DNA from: Tahibacter harae
GTDB taxonomy: Bacteria > Pseudomonadota > Gammaproteobacteria > Xanthomonadales > Rhodanobacteraceae
Direction of reading: 5' to 3'
NCBI RefSeq assembly: GCF_024437735.1
Contig: NZ_JANFQO010000018.1
Location: 42,825 to 106,824 of the forward strand
DNA length: 64,000 nt
Shown here: positions 1 through 7,175 of the stretch, piece after piece
Position numbering within the stretch: position 1 is the first letter of the stretch
Layout: every line of letters begins with the position of its first letter
The notes under the pieces: model-generated
Told to the model about the DNA's origin: nothing
What the model saw: the letters and a program-made list of their open reading frames with translations, nothing else
Database searches by the model: none
Translations under genes and position numbers: made by a program

Positions 1-976
1 CGAGGAAGGCGACGCGCGCGCCCATGTCGGGCACGATGCGGCCGTCCTTGATATCCAGGCCTATGCGCACTTTCACCGTGGCCTTGCTGCGGTCGGCGGT
101 GGGAATGATGGCAATGACCTTGCCGGGGATCTTCCAGTCCGGATAGGCGTTGAGCGTGCTTTCCACCGGCTGGCCGGGCTGCACGCGGCCGATGTAGGAC
201 TCGTTCACGTCGACTTCGATCTCCAGCGAGTTCATGTCGACGATGGTGCCTATGCCGGTGCGGGTGAAGCCGCCGCCGGCGGACATCGGCGAGACGATCT
301 CGCCGGGCTGGGCTGCCTTGACCGTGACCACGCCGGAGAACGGCGCCTTGACCACCGTGTTGTCCAGCTGCACCTGGGCCATGTCCAGGCCGCTCTGGGC
401 GACGGCGACCTGGCGCTCCTGCGCGGCGATGCGCGCACGCAGCGCGGCCACTTCGGTGACGGCGTCCTCGCTGGCCTGCTGGCTGGTCAGCTTGCGTGCG
501 ACCAGGTCCTGCTGGCGCTTCTGATCGCGCTCGGCCCGGGCCAGCTGCACGCGCTGCTCGACCAGCAGGGCGCGCGCGGCGTCAAGCTGGGTACGCGCCT
601 GTTCGAGCGCGGCCTGCGCATCGACCGGATCCAGCCGCGCCAGCACTTCGCCTTCCTCGACGCGCTGACCTTCCTCGATACGCACTTCGGCGACGCGGCC
701 GGTGACCTTGGCCGATACCGTGGCCTGGCGCCGCGCGGTGACATAGCCGCTGGCATCCAGCACCGAGGAGCTGGCGGCCGCGGCCGGCGTGATCGGCTGC
801 GCCACCGCGGTGGCGACGACCCAGGTGGTGCCGCGGCCGAAGGCCAGCCAGCCGCCGATGCCGGCCACGGCCAGCACGGCCAGGCCCAGGCCTATCCAGC
901 GTCCCTTGTGCGCAGCCGGTTCCGGCGGCGCGCTGCGGTCGATGCGCAGCTGTTTGAGCATTTCCGTGTTGTCCAC
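1..976 (-). CDS. Periplasmic adaptor (HlyD/MacA-type membrane-fusion protein), 3' end cut by window edge
   Basis: This is the adaptor of an inner-membrane exporter, which links the pump to an outer-membrane channel. I read it by hand on the minus strand; about 325 residues are present and the C-terminus lies outside the window. A short cytoplasmic N-terminus is followed by one membrane anchor (WIGLGLAVLAVAGIGGWLAF). Then come a barrel-sandwich half-motif (VSAKVTGRVAEVRIEEGQRV), an Ala/Gln-rich coiled-coil hairpin, the second half-motif (VVKAPFSGVVTV) and a beta-barrel. The start is GTG at 976; ATG at 961 is the alternative. MacA-like adaptors usually precede an ABC permease and ATPase, which would lie beyond position 1. 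That partner is inferred, not seen. Confidence 0.85.
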   Translation of the reverse strand, partial: MDNTEMLKQLRIDRSAPPEPAAHKGRWIGLGLAVLAVAGIGGWLAFGRGTTWVVATAVAQPITPAAAASSSVLDASGYVTARRQATVSAKVTGRVAEVRIEEGQRVEEGEVLARLDPVDAQAALEQARTQLDAARALLVEQRVQLARAERDQKRQQDLVARKLTSQQASEDAVTEVAALRARIAAQERQVAVAQSGLDMAQVQLDNTVVKAPFSGVVTVKAAQPGEIVSPMSAGGGFTRTGIGTIVDMNSLEIEVDVNESYIGRVQPGQPVESTLNAYPDWKIPGKVIAIIPTADRSKATVKVRIGLDIKDGRIVPDMGARVAFL

Positions 977-1111
977 GATTCCACCATGTCCTGCGGGAGG
1001 TTTGCGCGGCGGTGTGCGGGCTGCGGGTCGCCGCAATCGCCAAGTGTGCCATAGACTGCCGGCGCGGCCGGGCGGCCGGAAGAGCCGTCGATCAGCATTT
1101 GGAGATGACAG

Positions 1112-1537
1112 GTGTCAGACGTCACGCCGGCCGGCTATTCCGGCAAACCGCTGTCGCAAAAATTGGGATTGAAACCCGGCCAGCGCATCGTGCTGCGCAA
1201 CGCGCCGGCGGACTATGCCGCGTTGACCGGTTTCGATCTCGCCCAGGCGCAGCTGCTCAGGCGCGCCGGCGCCTTCGATTTCGGCCACGCATTCGCCGCT
1301 TCGCGCGCGCAGTTGCAGCAGGCGCTGGATGCGCTGGAACCTCACTTGGCCGACAGCGGCATGCTGTGGATTTCCTGGCCCAAGAAAGCCGCAAAGAGGG
1401 CAACCGATCTGAACGAGGACGGCGTGCGCGAACTCGCCCTGCCGCGCGGGCTGGTGGATGTGAAGGTCTGTGCGGTCGATGCGACCTGGAGCGGGCTGAA
1501 GCTGGTGCGGCGGGTGAGCGAGCGCAAGCCGCGCTAG
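1112..1537 (+). CDS. DUF3052 family protein
   Basis: A 141-residue cytoplasmic protein of the DUF3052 family. The N-terminal YSGKPLSQKLGLKPGQ and the central LWISWPKKAAK segment are the features by which I recognise the family. Its function is unknown. It starts with GTG at 1112, seven bases after a GGAG at 1101-1104. It is divergent from the adaptor gene on its left and convergent with rsgA on its right, so it is probably transcribed alone. There is no signal peptide or membrane segment. Confidence 0.8.
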   Translation: MSDVTPAGYSGKPLSQKLGLKPGQRIVLRNAPADYAALTGFDLAQAQLLRRAGAFDFGHAFAASRAQLQQALDALEPHLADSGMLWISWPKKAAKRATDLNEDGVRELALPRGLVDVKVCAVDATWSGLKLVRRVSERKPR

Positions 1538-1725
1538 CCGCAGATTTTGCGTGGTGCCGATGCGGGATGCGGACGCAAGAATGACGCCCATCCAGGCAGT
1601 GACGGCCATACGCGCGGCCGCCCGTGCACGGCGACTGTCCGCTGTTTCCCGGCCGGGTACCGGCCTTGCACCCTTTCGGCGACTTTGGCTTCGCGCCTGC
1701 GCTTCGGATCTATGACAGATCGATT

Positions 1726-2808
1726 TCAGCGCTGACCGTACTTCTCGTTCAGCCGCTTGCCCAGCGCCTTGTTGGCGACCTTGGCCTCGCCCTTGCGCTT
1801 GAGCTGCGCTTCCAGGCTGCTGGCCTGGGCTTGCAGTTCATCGCGCAGTTTCTGGTAGCTGGCCCAGCGCTCCGGATCAAGCTCGCCGCTTTCCAGCGCC
1901 GCGCGCACGGCGCAGCCGGGTTCGGTCTGGTGGGCGCAGTCGCCGAAGCGGCATTGCATGGCCAGGGCGTCGATATCGGCGAACTGGCCGGCTTCGAGGT
2001 CTTCCTCGCCGGTGAGCTTGAGTTCGCGCATGCCGGGCGTGTCGATCAGGCAGCCGCCCTGGGGCAGCGCGATCAGCGCGCGGAAAGTGGTGGTATGGCG
2101 GCCGCGGCTGTCGTGCTCGCGCACGGCCTTGGTGGCCTGGCGTTCCACCCCGAGCAGGGTATTGGTCAAGGTCGACTTGCCTACGCCGGAGGAACCGACC
2201 ACCACCGCGGTGCGGCCCGGCCCCAGATAGGGATGCAGCACGGCGACGCTGGCCGGATCCTTGGCATTGACCGCATGCACGACGATGTCCGGCGGCAGCA
2301 CGTCGAGCACGTCTTCGAGCAGGGCGTCCAGATCTTCGTGCTGGTCGGCCTTGGTCAGCACCACCACGCACTGCGCGCCGGAGGACTGGATCAGGGCAAG
2401 GTAGCGTTCCAGCCGGCGCGGATTGAAGTCGCCGTCCAGGCCCATCAGCACCAGCACGCTGTCCACGTTGGTCGCGATCAGCTGACGCTGGTAGCGCTCG
2501 CCCGCGGCGGCGCGCGAGAGCGTGGCATGGCGCGGCAGCACGATCTCGATGGTGGCGGGCTTGCCCGGCTTGAGCAGGACGAAATCGCCGACGGCGGGGC
2601 GTTCCACCGGGTCCAGGCTGCGGCGCAGGAAGCGCGCGGCCGGCTGCACGGTGAATTCCTGGGCGCCGTCGTGCACCACGTAGCCGTTGCGGTGCTGGAT
2701 GATGACCCGCGCCGGCACATGCTCGGCGCGGGCGTCCTCGGGCAGGGTGATCGCGTCGCTCCAGCCTACGGTGGCCAGGCGCGCGAGGGTCTCGGGAGGC
2801 AGTTGCAT
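1726..2808 (-). CDS. rsgA: Ribosome small-subunit biogenesis GTPase RsgA
   Basis: RsgA (YjeQ) is a circularly permuted GTPase that checks late 30S subunit maturation. The 360-residue protein has an N-terminal OB-fold region. The G motifs then follow in permuted order: TKAD (G4, about 152-155), GSSGVGKST (P-loop, 205-213) and DTPG (G3, 256-259). The C-terminal zinc site is Cys286, Cys291, His293 and Cys299. I chose ATG 2808 (MQLPPETLARL) because the open frame further upstream is low-complexity and overlaps the preceding gene. It lies 55 bases downstream of the RND adaptor gene on the same strand. The two have no obvious functional link. Confidence 0.95.
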   Translation of the reverse strand: MQLPPETLARLATVGWSDAITLPEDARAEHVPARVIIQHRNGYVVHDGAQEFTVQPAARFLRRSLDPVERPAVGDFVLLKPGKPATIEIVLPRHATLSRAAAGERYQRQLIATNVDSVLVLMGLDGDFNPRRLERYLALIQSSGAQCVVVLTKADQHEDLDALLEDVLDVLPPDIVVHAVNAKDPASVAVLHPYLGPGRTAVVVGSSGVGKSTLTNTLLGVERQATKAVREHDSRGRHTTTFRALIALPQGGCLIDTPGMRELKLTGEEDLEAGQFADIDALAMQCRFGDCAHQTEPGCAVRAALESGELDPERWASYQKLRDELQAQASSLEAQLKRKGEAKVANKALGKRLNEKYGQR

Positions 2809-2863
2809 GGCGCGGATTGTAGCTGCGCCGGTGCCGGGCCCGGCAGACGGTGCGGGCGGGTTT

Positions 2864-3955
2864 TCAGCGCTTGGCCAGGGTATCCGCGGCCGGCTTGTCG
2901 GCGGCGCGCAGGGCCTGCACTTCGCTGCCCTCGTGCAGGGCGCTGTGGCCGGCGACGACGACATCCGCGCCCGGGCTCAGGCCCTGCAGCACCTGCACAT
3001 TGTTGCCGGACTCGTAGCCGAGCTTGACCGCCACGCGCTGGGCCTTGCCGTCGCGCACCACGAACACGCTGCTGTCGCGATCGCCGCTGAGCAGGGCGGA
3101 CTTGGGCACCAGTATGGCCGCGGCGACATTGTCATAGGCCACATCCAGGCGCGAGAACAGACCAGGGCGCAGCTTGCCGTCGGTATTGTCCACCGCGACC
3201 GTGATTTCCACCGTGCCGCTGGCCGCGTCCACCACCGGGCTGACCCGCTCCACTTCGGCACGGAAGGCCTGCTGCGGCAGCGCATCGGCGCGGTAGTCGA
3301 CCAGCTGGCCGGGCTTGAGCGCGGTGCTGGCACGTTCCGGTACGCGCAGGCGGGCCTTGAGTTCGCGGAAATCGGCCATCTCGAAGGCGACTTCATTCAT
3401 CTTCAGCAGCTGGCCCTGCTTGATCCAGCGCCGCGTGACCACGCCGTCGAACGGGGCGATCACGGCGCACTTGGACAGGCTCAGGCGGGCCAGGTCGACC
3501 TCCGCCTTGCGCGTGGCCAGATCGGACTTGTTCTGTTCATAGGCGTTGCGCGCAATCAGCTGGCGCCGGAACAGGTTCTCGTTGCGCACGTCCTGGTGCT
3601 TGAGGCGTTCCAGCTCGGCCTCGGCCTGGCGCAGCAGCACGCTGTGGCGCTCGGCGTCCAGCTTGGCCAGCACCTGCCCCTTGCGCACGAACTGGCCTTC
3701 CTCGGCGTTGAGCGCCAGCACGATGCCGCCGATCTCGCTGACCACCTTGGCCTCACGCTCGGCTTCCAGAGTGGCGGTACCGGCATAGGTGGCCGTGATG
3801 TCGCCCTGGGACACGGCGGCGACCTCGACAGGAATGACCTCGGCCTTGGGCTTCTCCGCGGTGGCGGCGGACTTGGCATCGCCGGCACATCCCGTCAGCA
3901 GCGGCGCACCGGTCACCGCAAGCAGGATCAGGGAGGCAAACAGGGAGGTCTTCAT
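2864..3955 (-). CDS. RND efflux periplasmic adaptor lipoprotein
   Basis: A 363-residue membrane-fusion protein of the AcrA/MexA class. The signal peptide ends in a lipobox (LLTGC, Cys about 22), so it should be lipid-anchored in the periplasm. Lipoyl half-motifs flank a coiled-coil hairpin (EIGGIVLALNAEEGQFVRKG and VIAPFDGVVTRRWIKQGQ) and beta-barrel domains follow. Such adaptors normally sit next to an RND pump gene. Here the next gene downstream is rsgA and the upstream neighbour is divergent alaA, so the pump must lie elsewhere or be absent. The upstream palindrome at 3975-3996 suggests control by a TetR-like repressor. Confidence 0.9.
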   Translation of the reverse strand: MKTSLFASLILLAVTGAPLLTGCAGDAKSAATAEKPKAEVIPVEVAAVSQGDITATYAGTATLEAEREAKVVSEIGGIVLALNAEEGQFVRKGQVLAKLDAERHSVLLRQAEAELERLKHQDVRNENLFRRQLIARNAYEQNKSDLATRKAEVDLARLSLSKCAVIAPFDGVVTRRWIKQGQLLKMNEVAFEMADFRELKARLRVPERASTALKPGQLVDYRADALPQQAFRAEVERVSPVVDAASGTVEITVAVDNTDGKLRPGLFSRLDVAYDNVAAAILVPKSALLSGDRDSSVFVVRDGKAQRVAVKLGYESGNNVQVLQGLSPGADVVVAGHSALHEGSEVQALRAADKPAADTLAKR

Positions 3956-3974
3956 GGCGATCTCTATTGAGATA

Positions 3975-3996
3975 GTGTTGTAGCGAACTATAACAC
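3975..3996. promoter_or_regulatory. Inverted repeat upstream of the RND adaptor gene (candidate operator)
   Basis: GTGTTGTAG and CTATAACAC flank a CGAA centre; the arms are complementary at eight of nine positions. The site begins 20 bases upstream of the adaptor start codon, inside an AT-rich patch that is unusual for this genome. Efflux operons are commonly repressed by TetR-family proteins at such sites. The regulator is not encoded in this window. The rest of the 303-base gap to alaA contains a GACCGGTC palindrome near 4005 and the alaA promoter. Confidence 0.5.
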
Positions 3997-4201
3997 CAGT
4001 ACTGGACCGGTCAAGCGGAATCTTACGCAGCCCCTGTTACCGCCCACATCTGCCGGTGGAGACAGTGACTTTCGACTAGACACGGCGCTTTCTGATGCAG
4101 CAGAGGCGGCAAAGGTTGCGCAGGAGCCGGCGATCCGGGCCGCTGTCCGGCACAACGCAGCAAAATGCCCGCGATTTGCCACAAATCCGGCCAAGGGTTG
4201 G

Positions 4202-4230
4202 TTGGACATTCGCCCGTCTGCCGCTAGGAT
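4202..4230 (+). promoter_or_regulatory. Sigma-70-type promoter for alaA
   Basis: TTGGAC at 4202-4207 and TAGGAT at 4225-4230 are separated by 17 bases and lie 29 bases before the alaA ATG. Both hexamers are close to the TTGACA/TATAAT consensus. The leader would be about 20 bases long. Confidence 0.55.
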
Positions 4231-4258
4231 TCGGCGGACCCGACCAGGACTCACCGCA

Positions 4259-5503
4259 ATGCCGCAGCGCACAGTACCCGTCAGTTCCCGTCTCGGTGAT
4301 GTTCGTTACGAGATCCGCGGGGCCCTGTCGCGCCGAGCCCGCGAGCTGGAAGCCGAAGGCCGCGACATCGTCCGCCTCAATATCGGCAACCCGGGCCTGT
4401 TCGGCTTCAGCGTGCCGGAGCACCTGCGCCGCACGGTCGAGACCCAGCTGCCGCGCAGCGAGGCCTACTGCCACCAGCAGGGCCTGCAGGGCGCGCGCGA
4501 AGCCATCGCGGCGCGCGAAGCGGCCCGCGGCGCGGTCGGCGCGCATGCGGACAATGTATTCATCGGCAACGGCGTGTCGGAACTGATTGATCTGACCCTT
4601 CGCGCCCTGCTCAACAGCGGCGAGGAAGTGCTGCTGCCCAGCCCGGACTACCCGCTGTGGAGCGCCGCCACCGTACTCAACGGCGGCCGGGCGCGCTACT
4701 ACCCCTGTCCGGCCGGCCGCGGCCATCTGCCCGACCCGGACGAGATCGAAGCCCTGATCACCCCGCGCACCCGCGCCCTGGTGCTCATCAACCCGAACAA
4801 CCCCACCGGCGCGGTCTATCCGCGCGAACTGCTGCAGGCGCTGGTGCGCGTGGCCGAGCGCCACCGCCTGCTGCTGCTGTCCGACGAGATCTACGACGGC
4901 ATCCTCTACGACGGCGCCGAATTTCATCCGCTGGCGCCGCTGGCCGGCGAAACGCCGTGCATCACTTACAGCGGCCTGTCCAAGATGCACCGCGCCTGCG
5001 GCTACCGCGTGGGCTGGATCAGCCTTTCCGGCACGCCGGCGCGCTTCGGCGAATTCCGCGCCGCGCTGGATCTGCTCTCGGCCCTGCGCCTGTGCGCCAA
5101 CGTGCCCACGCAGTGGGCGGTGGAACCGGCCCTGACCGGCCCGGACACCATGGCCGAACTGGTCGGCAGCGGCGGCCGCCTGCACGCCGCGCGGCGCGCG
5201 GTGCTCGACGGCGTGGCGCGCAGCGAGTTCCTCGACGTGGTCGCGCCGCAGGGCGCGCTGTACGCCTTCCCCAGCGTGCGCACCCAGCAGTTCGGCAGCT
5301 TCGACGACGAGGATTTCGCCCTCAACCTGCTCGAAACCGAAAACGTGCTGGTCGTGCCCGGCACCGGCTTCAATATCCGCGAGCGCAACCATTTCCGCCT
5401 GACCCTGCTGCCGCAGCCGGAAGAGATCGGCGACGTATTCAGCCGCATCGAGCGTTGCCTGGGCCGCCTGGCCCGCTCGGCGCCGGCGCGCCATGTGGCC
5501 TGA
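4259..5503 (+). CDS. alaA: Alanine-type aminotransferase AlaA (PLP fold type I)
   Basis: A PLP-dependent class I/II aminotransferase, by similarity the glutamate-pyruvate aminotransferase AlaA (YfbQ). The 414 residues follow E. coli AlaA closely: DVRYEIRGALS at the N-terminus, LNIGNPGLFGF near 40-50, GNGVSELI near 103-110, INPNNPTGAVYP near 177-188 and SDEIYDGILYD near 208. The PLP lysine is Lys242 in YSGLSKMHRACGYRVGW. ATG 4259 is preferred over 4202 because 4202 overlaps the promoter and the family begins near here. The 3' end overlaps the GDSL esterase gene by 11 bases, so the two are translationally coupled. Confidence 0.9.
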   Translation: MPQRTVPVSSRLGDVRYEIRGALSRRARELEAEGRDIVRLNIGNPGLFGFSVPEHLRRTVETQLPRSEAYCHQQGLQGAREAIAAREAARGAVGAHADNVFIGNGVSELIDLTLRALLNSGEEVLLPSPDYPLWSAATVLNGGRARYYPCPAGRGHLPDPDEIEALITPRTRALVLINPNNPTGAVYPRELLQALVRVAERHRLLLLSDEIYDGILYDGAEFHPLAPLAGETPCITYSGLSKMHRACGYRVGWISLSGTPARFGEFRAALDLLSALRLCANVPTQWAVEPALTGPDTMAELVGSGGRLHAARRAVLDGVARSEFLDVVAPQGALYAFPSVRTQQFGSFDDEDFALNLLETENVLVVPGTGFNIRERNHFRLTLLPQPEEIGDVFSRIERCLGRLARSAPARHVA

Positions 5504-6164
5504 GCTGCTGCTGACCGGCGTGCTGGCCGGCCAGACCGTGGCGCAGGCCGGCAGCCTGCGCTTCCTGGCCCTGGGCGATTCCTACACCATCGGCGAAGGC
5601 GTGGCGGAAGCCCAGCGCTGGCCGCGCCAGCTGGCCCAGCGCCTGCGCGCCGACGGCGTGGACCTGGCCGATCCGCAGATCATCGCCACCACCGGCTGGA
5701 CCACCGACGAACTCTCCGCCGGCATGGATGCAGCCACCCTGGTGCCGCCGTATGACTTCGTCACCTTGTCGATCGGCGTGAACAACCAGTACCGCGGCCG
5801 CGATCTCGACAATTACCGGCGCGAATTCGCCGCCCTGCTGCAGCGGGCCATCGCCCTGGCCGGGCTGCGGCCGCAGCGCGTGCTGGTGGTGTCGATACCG
5901 GACTGGGGCGTGACTGCCTTCGGCCAGGGCAGCGGCCGCGATCCGGCCGTGATCGCGCGCGAGCTGGATCAGTTCAACGCCATCAACCGCGAAGAAGCAC
6001 GGCGTGCCAACGTGGCCTGGGCCGATGTCTGCGCCATCTCGCGCCGCGCCGGCGCCACGCCGGCACAGCTGGCCGAGGACGGCCTGCACCCCTCCGGCGC
6101 CCAGTACACGGCTTGGCTGAGCCAGATACTGCCGCCCGCGCGCATCGCCCTGTCATCGCCCTGA
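5493..6164 (+). CDS. SGNH/GDSL-family hydrolase
   Basis: A 223-residue esterase/lipase-type hydrolase. Block I is FLALGDSYTIGEG (nucleophile Ser about 31), block III contains GVNNQY, and block V is DGLHPSGAQY with the Asp/His pair. The N-terminal LLLTGVLAGQTVAQA could be a weak signal peptide or anchor, so periplasmic location is possible but uncertain. The substrate cannot be read from sequence. The start lies inside the last codons of alaA. An operon is likely, although a functional link to alanine metabolism is not evident. Confidence 0.85.
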   Translation: MWPELLLTGVLAGQTVAQAGSLRFLALGDSYTIGEGVAEAQRWPRQLAQRLRADGVDLADPQIIATTGWTTDELSAGMDAATLVPPYDFVTLSIGVNNQYRGRDLDNYRREFAALLQRAIALAGLRPQRVLVVSIPDWGVTAFGQGSGRDPAVIARELDQFNAINREEARRANVAWADVCAISRRAGATPAQLAEDGLHPSGAQYTAWLSQILPPARIALSSP

Positions 6165-6233
6165 CCCCGGCCGGCAACGCAACGGATACCTTGCGCGGCT
6201 AGCCTTTTCCCGGCTTGGCTACCGGGGCGTCCC

Positions 6234-7064
6234 ATGGACCGCCTGCGTTTCCGCAGCATCTTCATTTCCGACGTACACCTGGGCACCCGCGACTGCCGCG
6301 CGGACTTTCTGCTGGATTTCCTGCGCGCGACCCGCTGCGAACGGCTGTACCTGGTCGGCGACATCATCGACATCGAAGCCATGGAGCGCTCGCCCTACTG
6401 GCCGGCGCGGCATGGCGAGGTGCTGGCGGAATTTCTCCACATCGCCGCCAACGGCACCGCGGTCATTTACCTCCCGGGCAATCACGACGCGCCGCTGCGC
6501 GGCCTGGCCGGGCAGCGCGTAGGCCAGATCGAGGTGGCGCTGGACGCGATCCACACCACTGCCGACGGCCGCCGCTTCCGCGTCAGCCACGGCGACGAGT
6601 TCGACCCGGAACACCAGGGCAAGACCTGGCTGACCTGGTTTGGCGATTACGCCTACCGCCTGATCTGCTGGGCCAACCGCAGCGTCAACACCTTGCGCCG
6701 GCGCCTGCGCCTGCCCTACTTCGCCCTGTCCATCCTGGCCAAGTCGCGCATCGGCAAGGCGCTGGCCTATATCCGCCGCTACGAGGGCCTGGCCACGCAG
6801 CGCGCACGCGAACTGGGCCTGGACGGGCAGATCTGCGGCCATATCCATTTCGGCGCCATGCGCGCGCACGACGGCGTGCTGTACCTCAACGACGGCGACT
6901 GGGTGGAACACTGCACGGCGCTGGTCGAGCACGCCGACGGCACGCTGGAACTGCTGCACTGGAGCGAACGCCGCGCCGCGCTGATGCGCGCGGCCGCGGG
7001 CGAACGCGCGCCGCAGCCGCAGCCCGTGCCGGCCTGGGCGCAGGTGCTGAACGCGCGCGCCTGA
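6234..7064 (+). CDS. Calcineurin-like phosphoesterase, UDP-2,3-diacylglucosamine pyrophosphatase (LpxH) family
   Basis: A 276-residue dinuclear metallophosphoesterase. All five motifs are visible: SDVHLG (about 10-15), LVGDIID, LPGNHD, VSHGDEFD and CGHIHFG. This arrangement is that of the UDP-2,3-diacylglucosamine pyrophosphatase family, which makes lipid X for lipid A. The protein is longer than the roughly 240-residue E. coli LpxH. A second paralogous phosphoesterase cannot be excluded, so no symbol is given. It sits 69 bases after the GDSL gene on the same strand. Confidence 0.8.
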   Translation: MDRLRFRSIFISDVHLGTRDCRADFLLDFLRATRCERLYLVGDIIDIEAMERSPYWPARHGEVLAEFLHIAANGTAVIYLPGNHDAPLRGLAGQRVGQIEVALDAIHTTADGRRFRVSHGDEFDPEHQGKTWLTWFGDYAYRLICWANRSVNTLRRRLRLPYFALSILAKSRIGKALAYIRRYEGLATQRARELGLDGQICGHIHFGAMRAHDGVLYLNDGDWVEHCTALVEHADGTLELLHWSERRAALMRAAAGERAPQPQPVPAWAQVLNARA

Positions 7065-7110
7065 GCGGGCCTGCCGATGCGGCGCGGCGCGGCGTCGCTG
7101 TGGCAGGCCG

Positions 7111-7147
7111 AAAAAGAAAAAAGCCGCAGGAATCGCTTCCCGCGGCT
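7111..7147 (-). terminator. Rho-independent terminator of the subtilase gene
   Basis: On the minus strand an 11-bp stem (AGCCGCGGGAA / TTCCTGCGGCT, one G-U pair) with a 4-base loop is followed by a T tract interrupted by one C. It begins about 29 bases past the subtilase stop codon. It is one of only two clear T-tract terminators in the window. Confidence 0.9.
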
Positions 7148-7175
7148 GTTCCTTGCGCCGACCGCAATGCCCGCG

